Source: Solirubrobacter taibaiensis
GTDB taxonomy: Bacteria; Actinomycetota; Thermoleophilia; Solirubrobacterales; Solirubrobacteraceae
Assembly (NCBI GenBank): GCA_027587225.1
Contig: JAPDDQ010000013.1
Span: forward strand, 62,001-126,000
Reading direction: 5' to 3'
DNA: 64,000 nt
The translations under genes were made by a program, and so were the position numbers. Below are positions 49,724 to 60,300 of the stretch, in pieces; within the stretch, counting starts at the first letter, position 1, and every line of letters starts with the position of its first letter. A model generated the notes under the pieces. The model was not told the origin of the DNA. It saw only the letters and a program-made list of their open reading frames with translations, and made no database searches.

Positions 49724-52633
49724 ATGAGAGGGTTGTTTACACGCGCGACGCTGCTGGCAGCGGCGTTGGCGCTGGGCGCGAGTGGACCTGCGTACGCGCA
49801 GGACACCGAGAAGCGCTTGATCAAGGTCACGCACCCGAGCGAGGAAGCCATCCACGCGCTCGAGGAGACCCATGACGTCGGCTACGTCGGCGATCACACG
49901 GAGGCGGCGGTCTACCTCGACGCCTCCGAGGAAGGCGTCCTGCGGGCGCAGGGGTACACGATCGGAGAGGTCGTCGAGGACGCCTCGACCTGGGAGGCCC
50001 GCAAGGCGGAGATCGCCGCCACCACGGAGAGCGAGGCGCGCGCCGCCGAGTTCGCCGAGGAGGGCGTCGACACGTCCAAGCTGCGCGGCGCCGTCCCGCC
50101 CGTGGGTGAGACCGTGGTGATGCGCTCGTACACGTTCACGAACTACGCGGGCCGCTTCCTGTACGTCGAGGCGCACAACAAGGGCCACGAGCCGAACAAC
50201 ACGGGCGGCCCGGCGCTGCAGCTGTCGTACGCCGGCCCGGACGGGCAGTTCACGACCCCGGTCAACGGCACCCGCTTCCAGGACGCCGGCCAGTACATGT
50301 ACCACCGGTACCTGGTCGCGCTGCGCGGCGCGTTCGCCGACGTGCCGACCGAGGACATCGACATTCGCGTGGCCGCGGCCACGGGCTCCAGCGACACGGC
50401 GACGCCGATCGAGTGGGCCGGCAGCGCGATCCCGCCGCGGATCGCGGAGTTCCAGAAGGACTTCATCACCAAGTACATGGACCCGACCGAGGTGTACTCC
50501 CGGGTCGACGCGCTCGCCGCGGCGAACCCCGAGATCGCCGAGATGGTCGACATGCCGAACGACACGGTCGGGTACCAGCGCCAGGCCATGGCGATGATGG
50601 CCGGCACGACCGCGCCGGGCTCGAACCCGGCGACGGCCGCGCAGGGCTCCGCCGTCCAGCTGTGGTCGAAGGCGATGGGGCACCTCGGCGGCAACGAGAT
50701 CACCGCTGAGTTCGTCGCTCCGACCACGCCCGACGCGGCGCTGGGCGTGGTCGTCGACGGCAAGAGCATCACCGTCAACCTGCCCACGAACGCGGCCGGC
50801 GCGCTGACGGCGACCGCCGCGCAGGTGCGCGACGCGATCAACGCGTCCGCCCCGGCCAGCGCGCTCGTCACGGCCTACCTGGTGGCCGGCAATGCCGGCG
50901 CCGGCGTGGTGCCCGCCCGTGCGCGGGTGACGCTCTCGGACTACCTGGCGGCGCCCGCGCACGTCCAGCGCGGTCCGTTCAACCAGCGCATCCTGCGCAT
51001 CGGCAAGGATCGCTCGGGCGCCAAGACCGGCGTCTACATCTACTGCCAGCAGCACGCCCGTGAGTGGGTCACCCCGATCACGTGCCTGGAGACCGCCGAG
51101 CGGCTCGTCAAGAACTACGCCACGGACCCGACGACCAAGTCCTACGTCGACAACCTGGACATCTTCATCCTGCCGTCGGCGAACCCGGACGGCGGCCACT
51201 ACTCGTTCTACGACTTCGGTTCCAAGCGCCGCAACATGTCGAACTACTGCCCGCCCGGCTCGGCCAGCGGCAACGTCGGCAACCGCAACAACTGGGGCGT
51301 CGACCTCAACCGCAACGCGACCATCGGCTCCGTCTTCGACGGCTACGACGGCGCGTCGGCGACCAGCTGCACCAGCGACACGTTCGCGGGCCCGTTCGAA
51401 GGCTCCGAGCCGGAGATGAAGAACGAGCTGTGGGTCGCGGACAACTTCCCGAAGATCAAGTTCGCCATCAACATCCACACGCACGGCGGCTACTTCATGT
51501 GGGCGCCGGGCGCCTACAAGGCCCAGGGCCGCGAGCCGCTGCCGTCGCCGAACATCGGCGTCGAGCAGTACTTCTTCGAGGTCTCGGAGACGATCCTGTC
51601 GCACATCAAGGACTCGCGCGACACGGTCCTGCTGCCCGAGCGGACCGGCCCGATCTCCGAGGTGCTGTACTCGGCCGCGGGCAACTCGGCCGACGACCAG
51701 TACTACCGCAAGGGGATCATCTCCTACTCGTTCGAGGCCGGCGCGCAGCGGATGTCGGTCAATCCGACCACCGGCGCGATCTCGCGTACCGACGTCGGCT
51801 TCCAGCCGTGCTTCGGTGGCCCCGGCACGTCGGGCTCGATGGGCTCGAGCTGCGGCACGGCTGACAACCCGAACCCGCTGCTGGTCAACGAGGGTCGTCT
51901 GTCGACCCAGGAGTTCGCGGACGGCAACTACGGCCTGCTCCAGGGCGCGCTGGACTACTCGCAGGACGTGACCGCGCCGGACGTCAGCATCGACTACTCG
52001 GCCGCGCAGACGGCGGGCGAGGAGATCCGGTACCGCTTCAAGTGGAACGACGAGGCGGCCGTGATCCATTACACGACCGACGGCTCGACGCCGACGACCA
52101 ACTCGCCGACGTACGAGTCCCAGGGCATCCGCATGCCGGGTCAGGTGCTGACGCTCTCCGCGCCCGGCGCCTACACCGTCAAGTGGATCGCGGTCGACAT
52201 CAAGGGCAACGCCTCGCCGGTCAAGAGCCAGCGCCTGCTGGTCGCGGCCGACGACGCGGACGGCACCGTCGGTGGCACCGTGCCGGCGACGCTCTCGCTC
52301 ACGCTCGGCACCCCGGCCTCGTTCGGCGCGTTCACGCCGGGCGTCGCCCGCGAGTACACCGCCTCTACGGTGGCCACGGTCACCTCCACCGCCGGTGAAG
52401 CGACGCTGACCGTCGCCGACCCGAGCCCGACCAACACCGGCAAGCTGGTCAACGGCGCGTTCGCGCTGCCCCAGTCGCTGCAGGGCCTCGGCGTCGTCAA
52501 GACGTGGGCGGCCCCGACCTCCAGCGAGGCCGTGCCGGTCGAGTTCAAGCAGGCCATCGGTGCCAACGACGCGCTGCGCACCGGCAGCTACAGCAAGACG
52601 CTCACCTTCACGCTGAGCACCAACACCCCGTAG
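49724..52633 (+). CDS. Secreted M14 zinc carboxypeptidase, paralogue 1
   Basis: 969 residues. Signal peptide at 1-25 (ending SGPAYAQ), then a propeptide-like N-domain (about 28-130). The M14 domain starts near 245 (DPTEVYSRVDALAAANPEIA). Zinc ligands His444 and Glu447 are in QQHAREW, the third near His585 in INIHTHGGYFMW, and the catalytic Glu is Glu671 in SYSFEAG. NWGVDLNRN gives the substrate Arg. A domain of about 90 residues (TVNLPTNAAGALTATAAQVR) is inserted between the first strands. Behind the enzyme are a chitobiase C-terminal-type domain (YTTDGSTPTTNSPTY) and a terminal beta domain (VGGTVPATLSLTLG). The ATG lies inside the palindrome CTCTCATGAGAG, without a clear Shine-Dalgarno. It should trim C-terminal residues from extracellular peptides. 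Confidence 0.88.
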   Translation: MRGLFTRATLLAAALALGASGPAYAQDTEKRLIKVTHPSEEAIHALEETHDVGYVGDHTEAAVYLDASEEGVLRAQGYTIGEVVEDASTWEARKAEIAATTESEARAAEFAEEGVDTSKLRGAVPPVGETVVMRSYTFTNYAGRFLYVEAHNKGHEPNNTGGPALQLSYAGPDGQFTTPVNGTRFQDAGQYMYHRYLVALRGAFADVPTEDIDIRVAAATGSSDTATPIEWAGSAIPPRIAEFQKDFITKYMDPTEVYSRVDALAAANPEIAEMVDMPNDTVGYQRQAMAMMAGTTAPGSNPATAAQGSAVQLWSKAMGHLGGNEITAEFVAPTTPDAALGVVVDGKSITVNLPTNAAGALTATAAQVRDAINASAPASALVTAYLVAGNAGAGVVPARARVTLSDYLAAPAHVQRGPFNQRILRIGKDRSGAKTGVYIYCQQHAREWVTPITCLETAERLVKNYATDPTTKSYVDNLDIFILPSANPDGGHYSFYDFGSKRRNMSNYCPPGSASGNVGNRNNWGVDLNRNATIGSVFDGYDGASATSCTSDTFAGPFEGSEPEMKNELWVADNFPKIKFAINIHTHGGYFMWAPGAYKAQGREPLPSPNIGVEQYFFEVSETILSHIKDSRDTVLLPERTGPISEVLYSAAGNSADDQYYRKGIISYSFEAGAQRMSVNPTTGAISRTDVGFQPCFGGPGTSGSMGSSCGTADNPNPLLVNEGRLSTQEFADGNYGLLQGALDYSQDVTAPDVSIDYSAAQTAGEEIRYRFKWNDEAAVIHYTTDGSTPTTNSPTYESQGIRMPGQVLTLSAPGAYTVKWIAVDIKGNASPVKSQRLLVAADDADGTVGGTVPATLSLTLGTPASFGAFTPGVAREYTASTVATVTSTAGEATLTVADPSPTNTGKLVNGAFALPQSLQGLGVVKTWAAPTSSEAVPVEFKQAIGANDALRTGSYSKTLTFTLSTNTP

Positions 52634-52649
52634 TTCGAACCCCATGAAG

Positions 52650-52678
52650 CGAAGGGCCCGCCACGTGCGGGCCCTTCG
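52650..52678 (+). terminator. Intrinsic terminator after M14 paralogue 1
   Basis: CGAAGGGCCCGC-CACGT-GCGGGCCCTTCG-like stem with the same 11-bp core (GAAGGGCCCGC) as the terminator after rpoC, followed by TCGTTG. Confidence 0.85.
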
Positions 52679-52748
52679 TCGTTGAGGTTGCTCCACACCC
52701 CTCCCTCATGTTTCGATTGACCCCTCGTCAATTGCAGGAGGGGGAAGG

Positions 52749-55670
52749 TTGAAACTCGCATTCATTGCCGCGGCCGCGCTCGCGCTCGGCGTCGCGGCCC
52801 CGGCGGTCGCCGCCGACGAGTTGCCGGCGGCGGGCACCGCGCTCGTGCAGGTGTTCGTGCCGGCCGGCACGGACGTCTCGGCGCTCAGCGAGCGCTACGA
52901 CCTCGCGGAGTACAAGCACGTCGAGGAAGACGGCCGGCTGCTGATCGTCGCCGACACCACCGCGGCCGACCGTGCCGCCCTGCGCTCCGAAGGCTTCGAG
53001 ATCGGCGAGACGATCGAGGACGACGGGACGCGCGCGTCCGTCGCCGAAGAACGCGACGCACAGCGCGAGGCGGAGAGCCTCGCCACGGCGTGGGCCGAGA
53101 ACGGCGTGCCCAAGAGCCGGGCCGCCGCCGCCCCGCACGGCGAGACGACGATCCAGCGCGCCGACCGGTTCACGAACTACGCCGGCACGTTCCTGTACGT
53201 GGAGGCCTTCAGCAAGCAGACGATCTCCACGGGCGCCTCGACGTTCAGCGGCCCCACGCTGGCCATGTCGTACACGGGCGCCGACGGCGTCTACAGCGCC
53301 GCGACCGAAGTGCCGCGGTACATCGACACGATGACCAACCCGGACACCTACATGTTCCACCGCTCGCTCGTCCGCCTGACCGGCGCGGCGGCGGAGATCC
53401 CGGTGGCCGACATGGTCGTGCGCGTCGCGTCGACCTCGGGCGCCGTCGACACGAGCGCGGTCAATGCCTGGCCGACCGGCAAGGCCCTGCCGCCGCACGT
53501 CGCGCAATACCAGGAGGGCTTCTTCAACCGCTATCAGGACCCGACGGAGAACCGCACGCAGCTGGACCGGCTCGCGGCCGAGTTCCCGAACCTGGTCACC
53601 GCGGTCAACCTCCCGCACCTGTCACCCGGCTACCAGCGCAAGGCGCAGACGATCGCCGGCGCCTGGGCCGGCACGGGCACGAACCTCGTCCCGTTCACCA
53701 ACCAGACCGGTTCGCTGGCCGCCGCGGAAGCGCCGCGCGCGGTGATCCTGTCCTCGAAGGCCTGGGGCCATGAGGGCGGCAACGGGATCACGGCGCAGCT
53801 CGTCGCCGGCACGGGCGCGAACGCGCCGCTGCTGGTCGGCGTCGACGCCAAGGCGCTCAAGGTGACGCTCGCCACGGGCGCCGACGGCGCCGTCACCAGC
53901 ACCGCGGCGCAGGTCGTCGCGGCCATCAACGCCAGCCCGGCGGCGAGCGCGCTCGTCACGGCGGCGACCTACCGCGGCAACACGGGCACCGGCATCCCGC
54001 GCACGAGCGGCGAGGTGCAGACGCTGGGCGACTTCCTCAACGCGCCCGCGCACGTGCAGCGCGGTCCGTTCCAGCAGCGCGTGTACCGGATCGGCGCGCA
54101 CCGGGACGGCACCAAGGTCGGCGTCTTCTTCACCTGCCAGGTCCACGCGCGCGAGTGGACGACGGGCCTGACCTGCGTGGAGACGGCCGAGCGACTGGTC
54201 CGCAACTACGCGACCGACCCTGAGACCAAGAAGCTGCTGGACAACACCGAGGTGTTCATCCACGCCAACGGCAACCCCGACGGCGGGCACTACTCGATGT
54301 ACGACTTCGCGTCCCAGCGGCGCAACCTGTCCAACCACTGCGACGCGGCCACCAGCAACGACCCGCTGGCCCGCAACACCTGGGGCGTGGACCTCAACCG
54401 CAACTACACCGAGTACTCGCGCTTCGACGGCGCCTGGGTCGGCGCGTCCGCGGTGTGCACGAGCGACAGCTACTCCGGTCCGTCCGAGGCCTCCGAGCCG
54501 GAGACCAAGAACGACATGTGGATCGCGGACACGTACCCGAACATCAAGTTCGCCTCCAACATGCACTCGTTCGGCGGCTACTTCATGTGGTCCCCGGGCG
54601 CGTACCTGGACGACGGCAAGCGCACCCTCTCGCCGGCGCCGAACATCGGCGTCGAGAAGTACTTCTTCGAGGCGGGCGAGAAGATCCTCGGTCGCATCAA
54701 GGAGCACCGCGGCACGGTCATCACGCCCGCGCGCACGGGCCCGATCGCGGACGTGATCTACTCCGGCGCCGGCAGCTCGGCGGACGACCACTGGTACCGC
54801 AAGGGCATCATCGGCTACGGCTTCGAGACCGGCGCCGACAAGTTCATCTCCACCGAGACGGGCACGCAGCAGATCCAGACGGGCTTCCAGCCGCCGTTCG
54901 CCGAGGCGACCGGCAGCGCCGACCCGCGGCTGGCCAACGAGGGCCGCGGCCAGGCGATGGAGTTCGCCTCCGGCAACTACGGCATGATCGAAGCCGCCTA
55001 CGACTACGCGCTGGACACCACGGCACCGCAGACGGCGATCGACGTGTCGGCGGTCAAGACGGTGGGCGAGCCGGTGCACTTCACGTTCAACTGGCTCGGT
55101 GAGGCGGCCGTGATCCGCTACACCACGGACGGCTCGACGCCGACGCTCGCCTCGCCGACGTACAACGCCGAGCGCCCGCGCATGCTCGGCGAGGTGCTGA
55201 CGGTGTCGACGCCCGGCGTGACCGACGTCAAGTGGTTCGCCACGGACATCAAGGGCAACCAGTCCGCGGTGCGGACGCAGCGGATCCAGATCGGCGAGCA
55301 GGGTACGGTCGGCGGCTCCGTGCCGGCGACGCTGGCGCTGACGCTGGGCGCTCCGGCCACGTTCGGCGCGTTCACGCCGGGCGTCGCGCGCGAGTACACG
55401 GCGTCGACGACGGCGACCGTGATCTCCACCGCGGGTGACGCGACGCTGTCGGTCGCGGACACCGGGGCCAACCCGGGCCACCTGGTCAACGGGGCGTTCG
55501 CGCTTCCGCAGCCGCTCCAGGGCCTGGGCGTCGTCAAGACGTGGACGGGTCCGACCTCGAACGAGGCCGTCCCGGTCACGTTCAAACAGGCCGTGGCCGC
55601 CAATGACGCGCTGCGCACCGGCACCTACAGCAAGACGCTCACCTTCACGTTGAGCACGACCCAGCCCTGA
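52749..55670 (+). CDS. Secreted M14 zinc carboxypeptidase, paralogue 2
   Basis: 973 residues from TTG 52749, supported by GGAGGGGGAAGG just before it. Signal peptide KLAFIAAAALALGVAAPAVA. Layout follows paralogue 1: N-domain, beta domain, split M14 domain and C-terminal beta domains. Zinc ligands His466/Glu469 are in CQVHAREW, with Val in place of Gln; the third ligand is in SNMHSFGGYFMW and the catalytic Glu in GYGFETGADK. NTWGVDLNRNYTEYSRFDG is conserved. The inserted domain is at about 340-440 (VTLATGADGAVTSTAAQVVA). YTTDGSTPTLASPTY and VGGSVPATLALTLG mark the C-terminal domains. The stop touches that of the convergent MopE-like gene. It is predicted to act outside the cell on peptides. 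Confidence 0.88.
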   Translation: MKLAFIAAAALALGVAAPAVAADELPAAGTALVQVFVPAGTDVSALSERYDLAEYKHVEEDGRLLIVADTTAADRAALRSEGFEIGETIEDDGTRASVAEERDAQREAESLATAWAENGVPKSRAAAAPHGETTIQRADRFTNYAGTFLYVEAFSKQTISTGASTFSGPTLAMSYTGADGVYSAATEVPRYIDTMTNPDTYMFHRSLVRLTGAAAEIPVADMVVRVASTSGAVDTSAVNAWPTGKALPPHVAQYQEGFFNRYQDPTENRTQLDRLAAEFPNLVTAVNLPHLSPGYQRKAQTIAGAWAGTGTNLVPFTNQTGSLAAAEAPRAVILSSKAWGHEGGNGITAQLVAGTGANAPLLVGVDAKALKVTLATGADGAVTSTAAQVVAAINASPAASALVTAATYRGNTGTGIPRTSGEVQTLGDFLNAPAHVQRGPFQQRVYRIGAHRDGTKVGVFFTCQVHAREWTTGLTCVETAERLVRNYATDPETKKLLDNTEVFIHANGNPDGGHYSMYDFASQRRNLSNHCDAATSNDPLARNTWGVDLNRNYTEYSRFDGAWVGASAVCTSDSYSGPSEASEPETKNDMWIADTYPNIKFASNMHSFGGYFMWSPGAYLDDGKRTLSPAPNIGVEKYFFEAGEKILGRIKEHRGTVITPARTGPIADVIYSGAGSSADDHWYRKGIIGYGFETGADKFISTETGTQQIQTGFQPPFAEATGSADPRLANEGRGQAMEFASGNYGMIEAAYDYALDTTAPQTAIDVSAVKTVGEPVHFTFNWLGEAAVIRYTTDGSTPTLASPTYNAERPRMLGEVLTVSTPGVTDVKWFATDIKGNQSAVRTQRIQIGEQGTVGGSVPATLALTLGAPATFGAFTPGVAREYTASTTATVISTAGDATLSVADTGANPGHLVNGAFALPQPLQGLGVVKTWTGPTSNEAVPVTFKQAVAANDALRTGTYSKTLTFTLSTTQP

Positions 55671-56606
55671 TCAACAGCGCTGCGGCGTGACGGCTCCGGG
55701 CGCGAGGCACAAGCTTCGCGCCCGGATGTCCTTGCGGACGACCCGGAGCTCGCGCACCTTGCCGACGGCGTTCGGGGTCGTCACCGCGATGGTGACCTTC
55801 GCGCCCACGCGCAGCCGCTTGCGGAAGAGCCGGGTGAGCGAGACGCTGCCCTTCGCGGACGTCGTCAACGTCTGCGTGCGCGGGCAGCCCTTGTTACGTC
55901 CGCTGCAGGTGACGGTCACCGTCGCGCCCGCGGGCGCCTCCGTCACCGAGATCTTCGTCAACTTCGACGACTTCGCGCCGTACCGGGCCTTGAACGCGAC
56001 CGTCGCGCTCACCCGGCCGGCGACGTCCGCGCCGCTGCAGTCCTGGTCGACCCCGTCGCCGGGGAAGTCGGGGGCGCCCGGGTAGGTGCGCGAGTTGGTG
56101 TCGTCGCAGTCCGTCGGCGGCGACACCCCGTCCTTGTCCGCGTCCACCGCCGGCGTCCCCGGCTGCGGCGTGGGCTGGGGAGTCGGCGGCGATCCCCACA
56201 GCCCGGTGTAGGCCGGCGGCGTCCCGTGCGCGCCGCTACAGGGCGGCGTCCCGCCGCCGAAGCTCCCGTAGTCGTCGCCGCCCGAGGCGTCCAGCGCGCT
56301 CGCCCAGCCCCATGTCCCGTTGTCGGCCAGCGTCCAGCCGAACCAGTGGTTCCGGTAGCCCTCGGGCGAGCGCATGTCGCCGCCCTTCTCCTCGCACTGG
56401 ATCCAGTTGCGACCCTTGTGGAGGTAGCCCACGGTGGTGGTGCCGACGGCGACGATCGCGCCCCCGGTCTTCCCGTCGCCGGCGCGGTGCCAGTCGCACT
56501 CGTAACGCCCGCTGCCGATGTTGGTGCACGGAACCTCGGCCTGTCCCAGCGCCGGCTCTGCGACGGCGAGCGCCAGCAACGCGCCCGCGATGAGTCCTGC
56601 CCTCAT
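55671..56606 (-). CDS. Secreted MopE-like metal-binding-motif protein
   Basis: 311 residues from ATG 56606. Signal peptide RAGLIAGALLALAVAEPALG. The first part (about 21-130) is Cys- and Trp-rich (NIGSGRYECDWHRAGDGKTG, NHWFGWTLADNGTWGWASAL) and is not recognised. A Pro/Thr linker and one Ca-binding motif of the MopE kind follow (DADKDGVSPPTDCDDTNSRT, then YPGAPDFPGDGVDQDCSGAD). A C-terminal beta domain with basic tail ends the protein. It resembles surface proteins that bind calcium or copper through the D-x-D-x-D motif. It sits between M14 paralogues 2 and 3 on the opposite strand and may be an extracellular partner; that is inferred. Confidence 0.75.
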   Translation of the reverse strand: MRAGLIAGALLALAVAEPALGQAEVPCTNIGSGRYECDWHRAGDGKTGGAIVAVGTTTVGYLHKGRNWIQCEEKGGDMRSPEGYRNHWFGWTLADNGTWGWASALDASGGDDYGSFGGGTPPCSGAHGTPPAYTGLWGSPPTPQPTPQPGTPAVDADKDGVSPPTDCDDTNSRTYPGAPDFPGDGVDQDCSGADVAGRVSATVAFKARYGAKSSKLTKISVTEAPAGATVTVTCSGRNKGCPRTQTLTTSAKGSVSLTRLFRKRLRVGAKVTIAVTTPNAVGKVRELRVVRKDIRARSLCLAPGAVTPQRC

Positions 56607-56670
56607 CTCGCCCAGTCTGCCGCGCCGCGCTTGGGACAACCTTGGTGCTAGCTCCCGTACGCTGAGGCCC

Positions 56671-57309
56671 GTGTCGACGCCCGCTGAAGTCAAAGCCCGG
56701 TTGGACGCGGAGCGCGAGGGCACGCCGTTCCTGGTCTTCCGCGACGCCGCCGCCGCGCAACACATCCACGCGCTGCACGGCACGACGACGATCGGCCGCC
56801 GCCCTGAGCGTGACGTGGCGCTCACCTGGGACACCGAGGTCAGTCGCTTGCACGCGCAGCTCGAGCCGGTCGGGCCGGACTGGATCGTCGCCGACGACGG
56901 ACTCTCCCGCAACGGGACCTACGTCAACGGTGAGCGCGTCAACGGGCGCAAGCGGCTCAGGGACGGGGATCGGCTCGTGTTCGGCGAGACGCCGGTGACG
57001 TTCCGGGCGCCGAAGGACGTGTCGGACTCGACGGCAGCCATAACCGTCGAGCACACGGTGACACTTACCGAGACGCAGCGGAGGATCCTCGTCGCGTTGT
57101 GCCGTCCGCTGCAGGAGTCGGCCTACGCGACGCCCGCGACGAACCGGGACATCGCCGCCGAGGTGCATCTGAGCGTGGACGCGGTCAAGGCCCACCTGCG
57201 CGCGATCTTCGAGCGCTTCGGGCTCGACGATCTCCCGCAGAACCAGAAGCGCGCACGGCTGGCGGCCACGGCGCTCGTCAACAACGTGGTCCGCAAGCAC
57301 GAGTTCTGA
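56671..57309 (+). CDS. FHA-domain/winged-helix transcription regulator
   Basis: 212 residues from GTG 56671. The FHA domain (about 30-110) has TIGRRPERDVAL, VSRLHAQLEPVGPDWIVADD and LSRNGTYVNGERVNGRKRLR-DGD, the phosphothreonine-binding loops. The C-terminal part (about 125-205) is a winged helix-turn-helix (TLTETQRRILVALCRPL, NRDIAAEVHLSVDAVKAHLR). It should bind DNA and respond to a Ser/Thr kinase substrate or to its own phosphorylation. It lies 70 bp upstream of M14 paralogue 3 on the same strand, so it may control that gene; this is inferred. Confidence 0.85.
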   Translation: MSTPAEVKARLDAEREGTPFLVFRDAAAAQHIHALHGTTTIGRRPERDVALTWDTEVSRLHAQLEPVGPDWIVADDGLSRNGTYVNGERVNGRKRLRDGDRLVFGETPVTFRAPKDVSDSTAAITVEHTVTLTETQRRILVALCRPLQESAYATPATNRDIAAEVHLSVDAVKAHLRAIFERFGLDDLPQNQKRARLAATALVNNVVRKHEF

Positions 57310-57331
57310 GTGGACCTGAAGGCCCGCAAAG

Positions 57332-57378
57332 TGGACAATGAGCGCCAGAGGAAGGCCTACCTAGGAGGGTATTGTCCA
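57332..57378 (+). promoter_or_regulatory. Leader of M14 paralogue 3 with pairing around the ribosome site
   Basis: TGGACAAT (57332-57339) and ATTGTCCA (57371-57378) are perfect 8-base complements enclosing the Shine-Dalgarno TAGGAGGGT (57362-57370), two nt before the ATG at 57380. Pairing would loop out or limit access to the ribosome site. The leader of paralogue 4 has analogous complementary segments of different sequence. Confidence 0.4.
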
Positions 57379-57379
57379 G

Positions 57380-60300
57380 ATGGTCGGGAGAACTGCGCTG
57401 GCGGCCGTAGCCGCGACAGCATTGGCGTTCGCGGGTGGGGGTCTGGCCTACGCCGACAATGACTTCCCGGATGCCGATTCGTCGCTGATCGAGGTCTACG
57501 TCCAGAGCGAGTCGGACATCGAGAAGCTCGTCACCGACGGCTTCGATCTCGCCGAGTACAAGCGCGTCGAGGACGACCGGATCGTCGTCGCCGTCGACGC
57601 CACGCCGATCGAGGTCGGCGCGCTCAAGAAGCGCGGCTTCGGTCTCGGCCGCACGATCGAGAGTCCCGCGCATCGTGCCGTGATCGCCGCCGAGCGCGAC
57701 GCCCAGCGCGAGATCGACAGCCGCACAGCCGACTACGCGAAGCACGGTGTGCCCAAGACCCGGGCCGCCGTCGCCGTCCCGGGTGAGACGGTCATCCAGC
57801 GCGCGAACAAGTTCACGAACTACGCCGGCACGTTCCTGTACGTCGAGGCCCACAACAAGGCCATCGTCCGCACGACGCCGACGGGCAACACGTTCACCGG
57901 CCCGACGCTGCAGATGGCGTTCGCGGGCGCCGACGGCGTCTACACGCCGGCCGCCACGGCGATGCCGCGCTTCATCGACACCGACCCGACGCCTGACGTG
58001 TACCTGTACAACCGTCAGCTGATCCGCCTCACGGGCGCCGCGGCGAACATCCCGGCCGCCCAGATGACGGTGCGCGTCGCCGCCAGCACGGGCTCTGTGG
58101 ACACGTTCAAGGTCACGGAGTGGGTGGGCCAGACCCTGCCGCCGCACGTCGCGGGCTACCAGCAGGGCTTCTTCAACCGCTACCAGGACCCGACGGAGAA
58201 CCGCAACCAGCTCGACGCGCTGACCGCCCAGTTCCCGAACCTGGTCACCGCGGTCAACCTCCCGAACCTGACGAACGGCTACCAGCGCAAGTCGCAGGCC
58301 ATCCTGGCCGGCACCGGCGGCATCGGCACTGCCCCGCCGGCCCAGTACGGCGCTCCGATCGCCCAGTCCACGGGCGAGATCACGGCGGCCGCCCCGGTGG
58401 CCTCGATCCCGTTCAACGGCACGGCCGGCCAGCGGATCTTCGCGACCGTGGACGGCGTCCCGAGCGGCTCGACCGACTTCATCTTCACGCTCAAGAACCC
58501 GGCGGGCCAGGTCATCGGCGGCCCGATCGACACGGGCACGAGCCCGGAGTTCATCACCAACCTGAACCTGCCCACGACCGGCACGTACACGTTCGAGGTC
58601 TCGGGCTACCTGGGTGATGTCGGCGACTTCACGTTCAAGGTCCAGCCGGTCACCGTCTCGGCCGCCGAGGCGTCCGCGGGCGCGGTCGTCCTCACGACCA
58701 ACGATTGGGGCCACCAGGGCGGCGATCAGGTCGCCGCGGAGGTCAAGAACCCGGGCACCAACAACGCGCCGTTGTCCGTCACCGTGACCGGCAAGGACAT
58801 CGTCGTCAACCTGGCGACCAACGCCTCCGGCGCGGCCACCAGCACGGCCGCGCAGGTCGTGGCCGCGATCAACGCCAGCCCCGCCGCCACGGCGCTCGTG
58901 TCGGCCGCGACCTACCGCAACAGCCCGGGCGCCGCCATCGTGCAGCCGCGCGCCAAGGTCAACCTGGACGACTTCCTCAACGCGCCCGCTCACGTGGCGC
59001 GCGGCCCGTTCCAGCAGCGCGTCTACCGCATCGGCTCCGTCCGTGACGGCTCCAAGGTGGGCGTGTTCCTCTACTGCCAGCAGCACGCTCGCGAGTGGAC
59101 CACCGGCCTGAGCTGCGTCGAGACCGCCGAGCGGCTCGTCCGGAACTACGCGACGGACCCCGGCACCAAGCGGCTGATGGACCAGATCGAGGTCTTCATC
59201 GTGCCGAACATCAACCCTGATGGCGGCCACTACTCGATGTACGACTTCGCCGCCCAGCGCCGCAACATGACCAACCACTGCGCCGCCGCCCTCGGCGTCG
59301 GCGACCCGGCCGCCCGCAACGCCTGGGGCGTCGACCTCAACCGCAACAACGGCGAGTACTCGGCGTTCGACGGCTACTTCGGCGCGTCGACGAGCTGCAC
59401 CAACGACGTGTACCAGGGCCCGGCCGAGTACTCCGAGCCCGAGATCAAGAACGAGAAGTGGGTCGTGGACACGTTCCCGAACATCAAGTTCGCGAACAAC
59501 ATCCACTCCTTCGGCGGCTACTTCATGTGGGCGCCGGGCTCCTACATCGGCGCCGGTCGCATCACCGCGCCGGCTCCGAACATCGGCATCGAGAAGTACT
59601 TCTTCGAGGCCGGCGAGAAGATCCTCGCCCGCATCAAGGAGTTCCGCAACACCGTGATCCTGCCCGAGCGCACCGGCCCGATCGCCGACGTGCTCTATTC
59701 GGCCGCCGGCAACTCGGCGGACGACCAGTGGTACCGCAAGGGCGTCATCTCCTACTCGTTCGAGACCGGCGCGGACAAGTTCGTCGCCGTCCAGGGCGGT
59801 CTCGCGCAGGTCGCGACCGGCTTCCAGCCGTGCTTCGCCGGCCCGGGCACCCACGGCCAGGCCAACATCGACTTCGGGCACGCCACCTGCAGCGACTTCC
59901 CGGAGCTGATCAACGAGGGCCGTGACCAGGCGATGGAGTTCGCCTCCGGCAACTTCGGCATGGTCGAGTCCGCGTACGACTACGCGATGGACACGACGGC
60001 GCCGAAGACATCGGTCGAGGTCTCGGCCGACGAGGGGACCTTCCCGGTGAACTTCAAGTTCAACTGGGACGACGAGGCCGCCGTCATCTACTACACGACC
60101 GACGGCTCCACACCGACCCTCGCGTCGACGAAGTACAACAACCAGCGCGCGCGCTCGATCGGCGAGGTGCTCACGATCACCAAGCTGGGCGCCACCGAGA
60201 TCAAGTGGTTCGCCGTGGACATCAAGGGCAACCAGTCCGCGGTCCAGACCAAGCGCGTGCTCGTCGGTGCCAGCGAGGAGACGGGCACCGTCGGCGGCAC

